A stretch of 61,486 nt of DNA from Blastocatellia bacterium (lineage in GTDB: Bacteria > Acidobacteriota > Blastocatellia > HR10): NCBI GenBank assembly GCA_035573895.1, contig DATLZR010000044.1, positions 1 to 61,486 of the forward strand, read 5' to 3'. A model generated the notes under the pieces. It was given only the letters and a program-made list of their open reading frames with translations, did no database searches and was not told where the DNA came from. Each line of letters opens with the position of its first letter. Within the stretch, counting starts at the first letter, position 1. Made by a program: the position numbers and the translations under genes. Positions 25,806 through 33,765 of the stretch are shown one piece after another.

Positions 25806-28214
25806 ATGATGACGGCTCAGGAAGCCGAGAGAGTTACGCTGGAACGACGGCTTCGGATGTATCAAGCCCGTGACGCTATCATCAATCGGTTGAATCCCGA
25901 AGCCCACCAGCTCATTGATCTGGACGTCTTTTTGCGAGCGGCGGCCTCCGAACTGGGGAAGCTCATGGAGGTGGATCGTTGTAACTTCCTCGTCCGCTCG
26001 CCTTCGGGTGAGTTGCGGATCGAGTACGAGTATCGCGCCGACGACTCCATTCCCTCGATGCTGGGATTGAAGGTCCCCACCGACATTCAGGCACTCAATG
26101 GCAAACTGGACCTTCGTCGTTCCATCGCCATCAACGATACGGCGGCGCTGACGCTGGATCCTCTCCTGGCCAAGATCGTGGAGATGACGGCCACGCGCTC
26201 GCTACTGATCGTCCCGGTGGTGCTCAAGTCGGAGGTGCTCGGCCTCATCGGACTCCAGTACTGCAAGAAGCCGCATTCCTGGTTGCCCGAGGAGATCAGC
26301 TTCATCGAATCCATTGCCCGGCAGGTCGCCATCGGCTATGCCTACACCAAGCTCTATTCGGAGAAGGAGAAAGAGGCCAACATCAATCGCGTCCTGCTGG
26401 AGATCGCCAACGACATCAACACGAGCGGAGATTTCCTCGATGTCACCGGCTCGGTCATTGACAAAGCGGTGGCGCTCATCGGGGCCGACGTCGGTTGTTT
26501 GGCCGTCCTCGATGCCAGCGGCAAGCATCTTCATTTTGATCTCGTGCGGGGACCGGGGCGGGACAGGTTGCGGGTCGAGCCGCTCGATGTGGAAGATCAC
26601 CCGATGGTGCGAGCGGCGTTCGAGGCGAGAAAACCATTGCCGCTGGCGTCTTCCGATGGCGGCGATCTGGCCGACTTCTTCCTCAATGTGCTGTTCTCCG
26701 GAGCCACGTCGGCCCTCATTGTCCCCATCATCATTCGGGACCGAGCGTTTGGATTGCTCAACCTCATCTGGCTCAGCCGCCCGCGACAGTTCACCCGCTA
26801 TGAAGTCGAACTGGTCGCCGGGATCGCCAATCAGATCGCCATCACGCTGGAGAAGGATCAACTGAGCGCTGAGGTCGTTCAACTCCGTCAGCAGCTTCGC
26901 GGCACGCGAGCGCCGGAGCCGATCATCGGGGTGAGCGAGAAGATCAAGAAATGCATCGAGATGGCCATGCACGTCGCCGACAGCCCGACGACCGTTCTGC
27001 TTCAGGGCGAATCGGGAACGGGAAAGGAGCTGATCGCCGACCTCATCCACTACAACAGCCCGCGCGCCAACAAACCGTATATCAAGATCAACTGTGGCGC
27101 TCTGCCCGAGACACTGCTGGAAACGGAACTCTTCGGACACGAACGCGGAGCCTTCACCGATGCTCGCAGCCGACGCATCGGCAAGTTCGAGGAAGCCAAT
27201 GGGGGAACGCTCTTCCTCGACGAGGTGGGGGAGATGAGTCTGAGCGCTCAAGTCAAACTCCTGCGCGTGCTGCAGGACGGAGAGTTCACCCGCATCGGAG
27301 GCAATCAGGTCATCAAGACCGATGTGCGCATCATTGCCGCCACCAACGTCGAACTGATGAAGGCCGTCGAGGCCGGGCGATTTCGCCTCGATCTCTTCTA
27401 CCGGTTGAATGTCTATCCCATTCGGATTCCGCCGCTGCGGGAGCGGCCCGAGGATATTCGTCCGCTCGTCATTCACTTCATCAAGCGCTATCAAAAGAAG
27501 TCGGGCAAGCGCATTACGGGAATTACGGAGAAGGCCCTGGAACTGCTGGAGAGATACACCTGGCCGGGGAACGTGCGCGAACTGGAGAACGCAATCGAAC
27601 GAGCGGTGATCCTGGCCTCGGGACGGATGATCACGGTGAACGACCTGCCGGAGACCATTCGCGGCAACCAGCAGGAATCGAGCCTCGCGGCCGCCGGCCT
27701 CGATGTCGGCGCTCCGGTGGAAGAGATGGAACGGCGCGTTCTTCTGGAGTCGCTCATGCCATCGCCGGGAGAGCGACGGGAGTATGTCTACCCTCTGGCG
27801 ATGCACTTCCTCGACCTCTACCGGAAGAAGCTGGGCAAGTCGGTCACGGGACTGAGCGAGCGCGCCTGGGAAGCGTTGCGGCGATATGACTGGCCGGGAG
27901 GTCTCCGCGAGCTGGAAGCCGTCATCGAACAGGCGGTCGCCACCACGACGGGAAATCTCATCACCGTCAGCGATCTCCCTCAGGCCCTCCGTCCGCTGTC
28001 GGCCGATGCCCCTCAGACAACGCTCGAGCTGGAAATCGGGCTGCCAATGAGCGAGGTCGAACGCCGGATCATTCTCCAGACGCTTGATTTCACCGGCGGC
28101 GATAAGACCAAGGCCGCCCGCTTGCTCAAGATCGGTCGGAAGACGCTCTATCGAAAACTGGAGAAGTACGGCGTCCTCCGGGAAGGATCATCCTCCCCGC
28201 GGTCGTCTCAGTGA
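25806..28214 (+). CDS. GAF-GAF-AAA+ sigma-54-dependent transcriptional activator with duplicated lid segment
   Basis: An 802-residue enhancer-binding protein. Two GAF domains occupy about 20-190 and 195-360. The AAA+ domain spans about 375-620, with Walker A GESGTGKE at 401-408, the sigma-contact loop GAFTDA at 448-453 (canonical GAFTGA), and Walker B LFLDE at 469-473. The lid follows with [10 protein letters not shown]. Residues about 545-651 are then repeated at 655-761 with an exact 110-residue offset (second WPG at 696-698). A complete Fis-type helix-turn-helix ends the protein ([20 protein letters not shown]). It would respond to a small ligand through GAF and drive RpoN promoters; the targets are unknown. 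Confidence 0.93.
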   Translation: MMTAQEAERVTLERRLRMYQARDAIINRLNPEAHQLIDLDVFLRAAASELGKLMEVDRCNFLVRSPSGELRIEYEYRADDSIPSMLGLKVPTDIQALNGKLDLRRSIAINDTAALTLDPLLAKIVEMTATRSLLIVPVVLKSEVLGLIGLQYCKKPHSWLPEEISFIESIARQVAIGYAYTKLYSEKEKEANINRVLLEIANDINTSGDFLDVTGSVIDKAVALIGADVGCLAVLDASGKHLHFDLVRGPGRDRLRVEPLDVEDHPMVRAAFEARKPLPLASSDGGDLADFFLNVLFSGATSALIVPIIIRDRAFGLLNLIWLSRPRQFTRYEVELVAGIANQIAITLEKDQLSAEVVQLRQQLRGTRAPEPIIGVSEKIKKCIEMAMHVADSPTTVLLQGESGTGKELIADLIHYNSPRANKPYIKINCGALPETLLETELFGHERGAFTDARSRRIGKFEEANGGTLFLDEVGEMSLSAQVKLLRVLQDGEFTRIGGNQVIKTDVRIIAATNVELMKAVEAGRFRLDLFYRLNVYPIRIPPLRERPEDIRPLVIHFIKRYQKKSGKRITGITEKALELLERYTWPGNVRELENAIERAVILASGRMITVNDLPETIRGNQQESSLAAAGLDVGAPVEEMERRVLLESLMPSPGERREYVYPLAMHFLDLYRKKLGKSVTGLSERAWEALRRYDWPGGLRELEAVIEQAVATTTGNLITVSDLPQALRPLSADAPQTTLELEIGLPMSEVERRIILQTLDFTGGDKTKAARLLKIGRKTLYRKLEKYGVLREGSSSPRSSQ

Positions 28215-28768
28215 CGCGCGCTCTCCACCAGCCGCGCGGCGTGAGCGATGTAGTGAATGCCGGAGAACAGCGTGACGGCAAACGTTACTCCGTAGAGCCA
28301 TCGAAGCTGGTCGAGGAAAAGGCCCCAGGTATTGGCCGCGAGAACAACTGTCACGGTGAGAAATTGAATGCACGTGCTGACCTTTCCCGGCAGGCTCGGT
28401 CTGAACTCGCGAAAGTTCGTCGTCAGGAAAATGGCCGCTGCTCCCAGCACGATGAAGAGATCGCGGCTGATGACGATCACCGTCAGCCACAGGGGGATCG
28501 GGCGATAGGTGTGCCCCGGCAGCGTGAGAATGACAAAAGCTGTCACCAGCATCACCTTATCGGCCACCGGATCGAGGATGCGCCCGAGCGATGTGCTCTG
28601 GTGCAAATAGCGGGCCGTCAGACCATCGAGCAAATCGGTGATCGCCGCGATGACGAAAACAACGATGGCCGTGGAGAGCTTCTCTTCAACCGTCAGCAGG
28701 GCGAAAACGGGAATCAAAACGAGGCGGATCAGCGTGAGAATATTGGCGACGGTCATCACCTCGGTCAT
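28208..28768 (-). CDS. pgsA: CDP-diacylglycerol--glycerol-3-phosphate 3-phosphatidyltransferase
   Basis: A 186-residue integral membrane enzyme of the CDP-alcohol phosphatidyltransferase family, making phosphatidylglycerophosphate for PG/cardiolipin. The signature D-x2-D-G-x2-A-R-x8-G-x3-D-x3-D is complete: TDLLDGLTARYL followed by SLGRILDPVADK. About five or six membrane helices are present, starting ANILTLIRLVLIPVFALL. The ATG at 28768 overlaps the stop of the metallophosphoesterase gene (ATGA); longer readings are shadows. The 3' end converges on and overlaps the activator gene by seven bases. Length and motif fit PgsA better than phosphatidylserine synthase. Confidence 0.9.
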   Translation of the reverse strand: MTEVMTVANILTLIRLVLIPVFALLTVEEKLSTAIVVFVIAAITDLLDGLTARYLHQSTSLGRILDPVADKVMLVTAFVILTLPGHTYRPIPLWLTVIVISRDLFIVLGAAAIFLTTNFREFRPSLPGKVSTCIQFLTVTVVLAANTWGLFLDQLRWLYGVTFAVTLFSGIHYIAHAARLVESARH

Positions 28769-29670
28769 TCCCGCCTCAACTCGATGAGCGTGATCTCCGG
28801 ACGGCAGCGATAGCGGAAGGGGACGATCACCGTCCCCAGGCCGCGATTGACATAGATCTGAGTGCGGGCCTGTTGCCCGTATCCTCGGAGATAGGGCCAG
28901 AATCGCCGTGCTCGTCTCCGCCACGAGGGGATGTTGATCTGACCGCCATGCGTGTGGCCGGCCAGAACAAGCGCCACTCCGGCGGCAGCAGCCTGCCAGA
29001 TGATGTTGGGATTGTGCGACAGCAGAATGATCGGCCGGGTCGAGATCGCTCCCTGGAGAGCCCGCTGGAGATCGTCTTCGCCCAGCGTCGCATCGTCCAC
29101 CCCGGCCAGCGTGAGCGCATCGCTCTTTTTCCGGAGTTCCGTGTGAGCATTTCGCAAAAGCTCGATCCCTCGCCGCCGAAAAGCCCGCTCCAGCGCTGCC
29201 GCATCCGTCCAGAAATCATGATTGCCGAGGACGGCATAAACCCCATCGGGGGCACGCAACTCCCCGAGCACTTCGGCGCATCCCCCAATGTACCATCGTG
29301 AGTGGCTGACGTAATCGCCCGTGAGGACAATCAGGTCGGGCTCCAATCGGTTGGTTAAAGCGACGGCCCGAGCAATGTACTCGGCTTCGACGAAGGCGCT
29401 ATAGTGAATGTCCGAAAGGTGAACAAGCGTGTAGCCGTCAAATTCCGTCGGAAGATCGGTTACGCTGATCCGCTGATAGGTCACCTCAATATTGCGCGTT
29501 TCGTTCAGCAGCGTCCGCGCCAGCTCCATCGCGCTGGCCGTGATCCCCAAAACGGTTCGCGTTCGTTTCCGTGAAAGGGTTCCTTCCGAAGAAAAAAGAG
29601 ACCACCGCCGCAGCTCTCTTGCGAGACGACTCTCGCCGTCTTCCCGATGGCCATGTATCCCTCGTGGCAT
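28765..29670 (-). CDS. Calcineurin-like metallophosphoesterase (YkuE/LpxG-like)
   Basis: A 301-residue protein with the full dimetal phosphoesterase motif series: HLSDIHYSAF, LTGDYVSHS, GNHDFW, LLSHNP and AGHTHGGQI. The C-terminal INRGLG-like region (VNRGLGTVIVPFRYRCRPEI) is typical of YkuE-type membrane-associated phosphodiesterases. An N-terminal basic segment without a strong membrane helix precedes the domain. GGAGG seven bases upstream supports the ATG at 29670 over the reading to 29745. It is coupled to pgsA, which suggests a role in phospholipid or nucleotide-lipid turnover, by inference. Confidence 0.88.
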   Translation of the reverse strand: MPRGIHGHREDGESRLARELRRWSLFSSEGTLSRKRTRTVLGITASAMELARTLLNETRNIEVTYQRISVTDLPTEFDGYTLVHLSDIHYSAFVEAEYIARAVALTNRLEPDLIVLTGDYVSHSRWYIGGCAEVLGELRAPDGVYAVLGNHDFWTDAAALERAFRRRGIELLRNAHTELRKKSDALTLAGVDDATLGEDDLQRALQGAISTRPIILLSHNPNIIWQAAAAGVALVLAGHTHGGQINIPSWRRRARRFWPYLRGYGQQARTQIYVNRGLGTVIVPFRYRCRPEITLIELRRE

Positions 29671-29951
29671 TCTCTTTCCTCCATCCACCGAGCGAGCCGG
29701 GCCAGGCGAGCCCGTATTATGAACTCGGACGCGCCTCTCCGGCAAGAGGCCGGGGGAGTTTCAGGTGCACGTCGCAATTGTCGAACTCAATCCCAGAGGC
29801 CAGCCGGACCATTTCTTCGGATGCTCGTGTCCTTTCCTCCGTCTCCACGCGCCTGGCTCCTCTTTGCTGGCCCTTCCGGGACTGACCACGGCTTGACCGT
29901 CTTCCGGTGATCCTGCGGTGAAGTCGTGACCCCTCGGGCAAACCGCTGCCC

Positions 29952-32900
29952 TCACGGTCGGGAGAGTGTCTTCAGGATTTGCTGGGCGAGCGGGTTATCC
30001 GGCTCCAGGGAGAGCGCCCGCTCCGCCCATCGTCGCGCCCGATTCTTCTCTCCTTTTCGCAGATACGCTTCGGCCAGTCCGATATAGGCCGGCAGATGTC
30101 CCGGATCCACCTCCACCGCTTGTGTGAACTTCTCGATGGCTTGGTCGAACCAACCGTTGTCCATGCAGAACAGTCCGTAGTTGTAAGAGGTCATCGCCTC
30201 GGTCGGACGGAGTTGCAGGGCCTGGTCGAAAACGGCCTTCGCCTGACTGACGTGACCCATTTGCGCGTAGGCAATGGCCAGCAGGTTGAGCGCTTTGATA
30301 TTGTGCTGATCGGCAGCGAGGCTCTGTCTGGCGAGCTGCACGGCGTCAGCAGCAGCTCCCTGGTGATATTTGATGGTCGCCAGATAGAACAAAGCCTCGC
30401 TGTGACGTGGGTTCATGTTCAGAAGCATCTGAGCGATGGCAGTGAGTGATTCCCAATCGGCAGCTCCTTCATAGCAGGCAGCGAGTTGTTCCACCGCTCG
30501 AAGAGGAACTGACCGAGGAGAAGTTTCGACCAGGGGACGGAGCACACGAATACATTCCGAATAGGCCCGCTCATCGAAGTAGAGTGCCGCCAGCGCGAGT
30601 CGGGCTGCGAGATTGTCCTCGTTTTGCTGGAGAAGATCGCGGAAGAGGCGTTTGACCTCCGCCCGCTCATCGCCGGAACGGGCCGTGCGGCGAAGACCGT
30701 CCAGGGCTTCGGCGGCCCGGGGATTCCGCTCGAGAGCTTTCCGATACTGCTCGAATGCCAGCCAGGGACTTTCAGCGAACTCGTACATCTGCCCCCTGTT
30801 CTGAAAATTCACCCAGGTTGCCTGAGCATGAACCTCCCGCACGACCGGCGGGAGGGGAACGACCCTGGGAAAACCAACAAGCTCCCGGTAGTTCGACTCG
30901 CCGGTCCGGGCATGCATGTAGCGCGGGCTGGAAAATTCCAGCACCGGATGGTCGTCGCTGTTGGGCGGCACTCCCGCGGTGAAACGGTTCACGTCGTCCC
31001 CCTCCATCACGTAGAGGCTCAGGAGGCTGTCCAGATCAAAGATGGCGATCTTCTTCAGATCGTCGCTCACTTCTTTTCGCCTGAAGGCGCGCTCGAGTCG
31101 TTCTCGATGCAGCTCGAAAGAGCGATCCTTCGGGCCGAGCAAAAGCAGATCATTCTCATTGAGCGCCCACAGGCTCGCGCCCGGAAAGACTTCCTGGAAA
31201 GCCCTCAACACGCTTTTGAGATCGCGTCCGGACATGTTATAGCTGTGAAGCCACTGGCAGAAGATTCCCCGATCCGTCAGTCGAGCGTATACCAGTTGAA
31301 AGAACTCGCGGGTGAAAAGCCCGCTCACGCCGGCCATCCAGGGATTGGACGGTTCGGAGATGATCACATCGTACGTTTCCGCGGTCAGCAGGAGATGATT
31401 CCGACCGTCAGTGATGATGAGCCGCACGCGCGGATCCTCAAGAGCGCGTTCGTTGACATGGTGGAAAAAGCGCGACGCTTCGACGACCTCCGGCGACAGC
31501 TCGACGACGTCCACCCGACCGATGGGGTGCTTGAGCGCCGCATTCAGCGTCACGCCGCTGCCGAGTCCGATGATGCACACCCGGCCAGGCGCCTCGGCCA
31601 CAAGCAGAGGCAGATGAGCCAAAAGTTTTTGCGTCGTCATATCGCCACCGCTATCGCTGGCGTCTACCTTTCCTTCGATGGCGAGCGTCATCTCGTCGCC
31701 CTGTCGGCGGACGGAAACCGTCGCACTGACGCCCTCTTTGTAATAGACCAGGTCACCACGTGTGAGCAGCAGATCCAGATTCGCACTCTCAGCATAGAGG
31801 GCATATTTGTAGGCTCCCGCCGAAAGAAGCTCCGGATCCCATCGTGGGGAGAATCCGTAGCCCAACAGAGCGATGGCAAGAAGGAGCCCGCTCCCGATCC
31901 AGTCCCACCGCCGACGCGTGCGACTGATGAGCAGCGCCAACAAGCCGATGAGAAGATTCAATCCAACACCGGCGTGGAAGGTTCGCTCGGTGCCGACCAA
32001 CGGGATGAACAGGAATCCGGCCAGCAGCGATCCCGCGATGGCTCCGACGGTGTTGGCGGCGTACCCGTTCCCCAGCTCTTCGCCGAGTCTCCTTTTCTCT
32101 CGGACGTAGAGTTTCGTGGCGATCGGAAAGATCATCCCCATCAGAAGCGTAGGAACGAGCAGAAGGCCAAAGAGAAGCCCAAAGTGAACCGCCTGAAGCC
32201 GAACAAAATCCTCGGCATATCGGCGGACCACTCCGGCCAGGACAAGCGGGAGGCGATTGAGGACAGGCAGAAGGGCCAGAGTGGTCAATCCGATGAGCAT
32301 CTCCAGGGCCGAGAGCCGACAGCACAGAAGAGACCAGCCATCTTCTCGCCCACCCCAGCGATCCACTCTCTTGGCTGCAAGAAAACTCCCCAGGGCCAGG
32401 CCGACGATAAAGGTCGTGAGCATCAGGCTGAAAGCATAGACCGTCGGTCCGACAACGAGACTCAAAGTCCGCGTCCAGGCCACTTCATAGAGGAGGGCAA
32501 CGCACCCGGAGAGGAAGAAGATGAGTAGCACTACCCTCAGCCGCCAAGAGGCTGAACCCGGCGGCGTGATCCCTGAAGTGGTGACGATCGGCAAAACGTC
32601 ATTCGTTCTGTCCTTCCCCGGCACCGAAGACGCCGCCTTTTCGCTCTCCCGTCGGGCGGGCCGCCCCTCCCGGTCAAAGGAAAGGACTTCGTCGTCGAGA
32701 GGATGGTTCGTCAGAGGCAGACTCTGGGCGATGCCCAAAACCACGAGGCCCAGAACACCATTGGTCGCGCTCGCCATCCACAGCGTCAGGCGAGGTCCTA
32801 ACCAGGGCAATAAGACGAAGCCGGCACTGAAGCTTCCAAGCGCTGCGCCCACAGTGTTCAGCGCATAGAGTCGGCCCACTTCCAACCCCACCCGGTCGAA

Positions 32901-33488
32901 CCGATCCCGGCAGAAAAATCGGCTCAACACAGGCAGGGTTCCTCCCATGCAGGTGGTGGGGAGGATCAACAGGAGAAAGCCCACAGCGACCCGCGCCAGA
33001 TCGAGCATGTAACCGGAACCCGACGCATGCCGGTAGATGAAAGCGAACAGCGGTTCACACCCGGAGATCATCCGAGGGAGAAAGACGGCATACAGTCCAA
33101 TGACAATCTCCAGCAAACCATAGAGCCGGAGAAGGGATCTCCCACTGCGCATCCGATCGGCCAGCCGCCCCAGCAAGAAACCGCCGAGCGCCAATCCGGC
33201 CATGAAAGCAGCCACCACGGTGCTCACGGAGAAGACCGTGCGACCGGTGATCAAGGTGAAGGCTCGCACCCACAGGACTTCATAGACGAGGGCGCATAGG
33301 CCCGAAAGCAAAAAGCAAACCGTCAGAATCCACCGGATATGGACTGACCAACGTACCACGGCGCCACCCTTGAATTGGCTCGCACTGAAGCTTAAATAAG
33401 CGCTCCCGACGCCGTCAACCGCATTGGTCTGGGACGAACCGACAGCCGGTCGCACACGGAGCCTGGCCGGCAATGGGATGCATCTCAA
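29952..33488 (-). CDS. MFS-like membrane domain / spermidine synthase-like / TPR fusion protein
   Basis: An 1178-residue multidomain protein. The membrane part contains two related halves, about 55-250 and 320-560, each opening with the same pattern (CALVYEVLWVRAFTLITGRT and CALLYEVAWTRTLSLVVGPT, both followed by GLALGSFL/GLALGGFL). A spermidine-synthase-like Rossmann domain spans about 575-850 (IIGLGSGVTLNAALKH, VDVVELSPEVVEASRF, DGRNHLL, EPSNPWMAGVSGLF). About seven TPR units fill 900-1175. Such fused MFS/SpeE-like proteins are common in Acidobacteriota and not proven polyamine synthases. The annotated ATG may be too early; an in-frame GTG near 33359 directly precedes the first helix. Confidence 0.85.
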   Translation of the reverse strand: MRCIPLPARLRVRPAVGSSQTNAVDGVGSAYLSFSASQFKGGAVVRWSVHIRWILTVCFLLSGLCALVYEVLWVRAFTLITGRTVFSVSTVVAAFMAGLALGGFLLGRLADRMRSGRSLLRLYGLLEIVIGLYAVFLPRMISGCEPLFAFIYRHASGSGYMLDLARVAVGFLLLILPTTCMGGTLPVLSRFFCRDRFDRVGLEVGRLYALNTVGAALGSFSAGFVLLPWLGPRLTLWMASATNGVLGLVVLGIAQSLPLTNHPLDDEVLSFDREGRPARRESEKAASSVPGKDRTNDVLPIVTTSGITPPGSASWRLRVVLLIFFLSGCVALLYEVAWTRTLSLVVGPTVYAFSLMLTTFIVGLALGSFLAAKRVDRWGGREDGWSLLCCRLSALEMLIGLTTLALLPVLNRLPLVLAGVVRRYAEDFVRLQAVHFGLLFGLLLVPTLLMGMIFPIATKLYVREKRRLGEELGNGYAANTVGAIAGSLLAGFLFIPLVGTERTFHAGVGLNLLIGLLALLISRTRRRWDWIGSGLLLAIALLGYGFSPRWDPELLSAGAYKYALYAESANLDLLLTRGDLVYYKEGVSATVSVRRQGDEMTLAIEGKVDASDSGGDMTTQKLLAHLPLLVAEAPGRVCIIGLGSGVTLNAALKHPIGRVDVVELSPEVVEASRFFHHVNERALEDPRVRLIITDGRNHLLLTAETYDVIISEPSNPWMAGVSGLFTREFFQLVYARLTDRGIFCQWLHSYNMSGRDLKSVLRAFQEVFPGASLWALNENDLLLLGPKDRSFELHRERLERAFRRKEVSDDLKKIAIFDLDSLLSLYVMEGDDVNRFTAGVPPNSDDHPVLEFSSPRYMHARTGESNYRELVGFPRVVPLPPVVREVHAQATWVNFQNRGQMYEFAESPWLAFEQYRKALERNPRAAEALDGLRRTARSGDERAEVKRLFRDLLQQNEDNLAARLALAALYFDERAYSECIRVLRPLVETSPRSVPLRAVEQLAACYEGAADWESLTAIAQMLLNMNPRHSEALFYLATIKYHQGAAADAVQLARQSLAADQHNIKALNLLAIAYAQMGHVSQAKAVFDQALQLRPTEAMTSYNYGLFCMDNGWFDQAIEKFTQAVEVDPGHLPAYIGLAEAYLRKGEKNRARRWAERALSLEPDNPLAQQILKTLSRP

Positions 33489-33699
33489 AACGACATCTGA
33501 AAGGTTGCGTGGGGAGGGCGCGTCCAGAGGTCCGATGGTGTGCCGAGCGTAACCCGGGTTCCGTCAGGGGCGGCAGGGAGAGATGCCTGAGCGGAAAATG
33601 ATGAGCGAATGGCGCTTCCGTTCAACCCCGCTCTCATACGGACACGGACGGATTCGTCGGAAAATTCACGGACCCACAACCGGGGCTTGGAATTCCCGC

Positions 33700-33727
33700 T
33701 TGACAAGCCGCCCGGTTTGTCTAAAAT
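33700..33727 (+). promoter_or_regulatory. Strong sigma-70-type promoter of TonB receptor 2
   Basis: A consensus TTGACA (33700-33705) and TAAAAT (33722-33727) with 16 bp between. The predicted start near 33734 gives about a 32-base leader containing AAGGAGGTGA (33751-33760). Confidence 0.65.
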
Positions 33728-33765
33728 ACCCGGCATCCCGATCAAAAACTAAGGAGGTGAGGTAT

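Noticed and set aside
30624-32528. 634-codon plus-strand reading
   Set aside because: Shadow of the MFS/spermidine-synthase-like fusion gene; rich in Arg/Gln/Pro with no domain or ribosome binding site.
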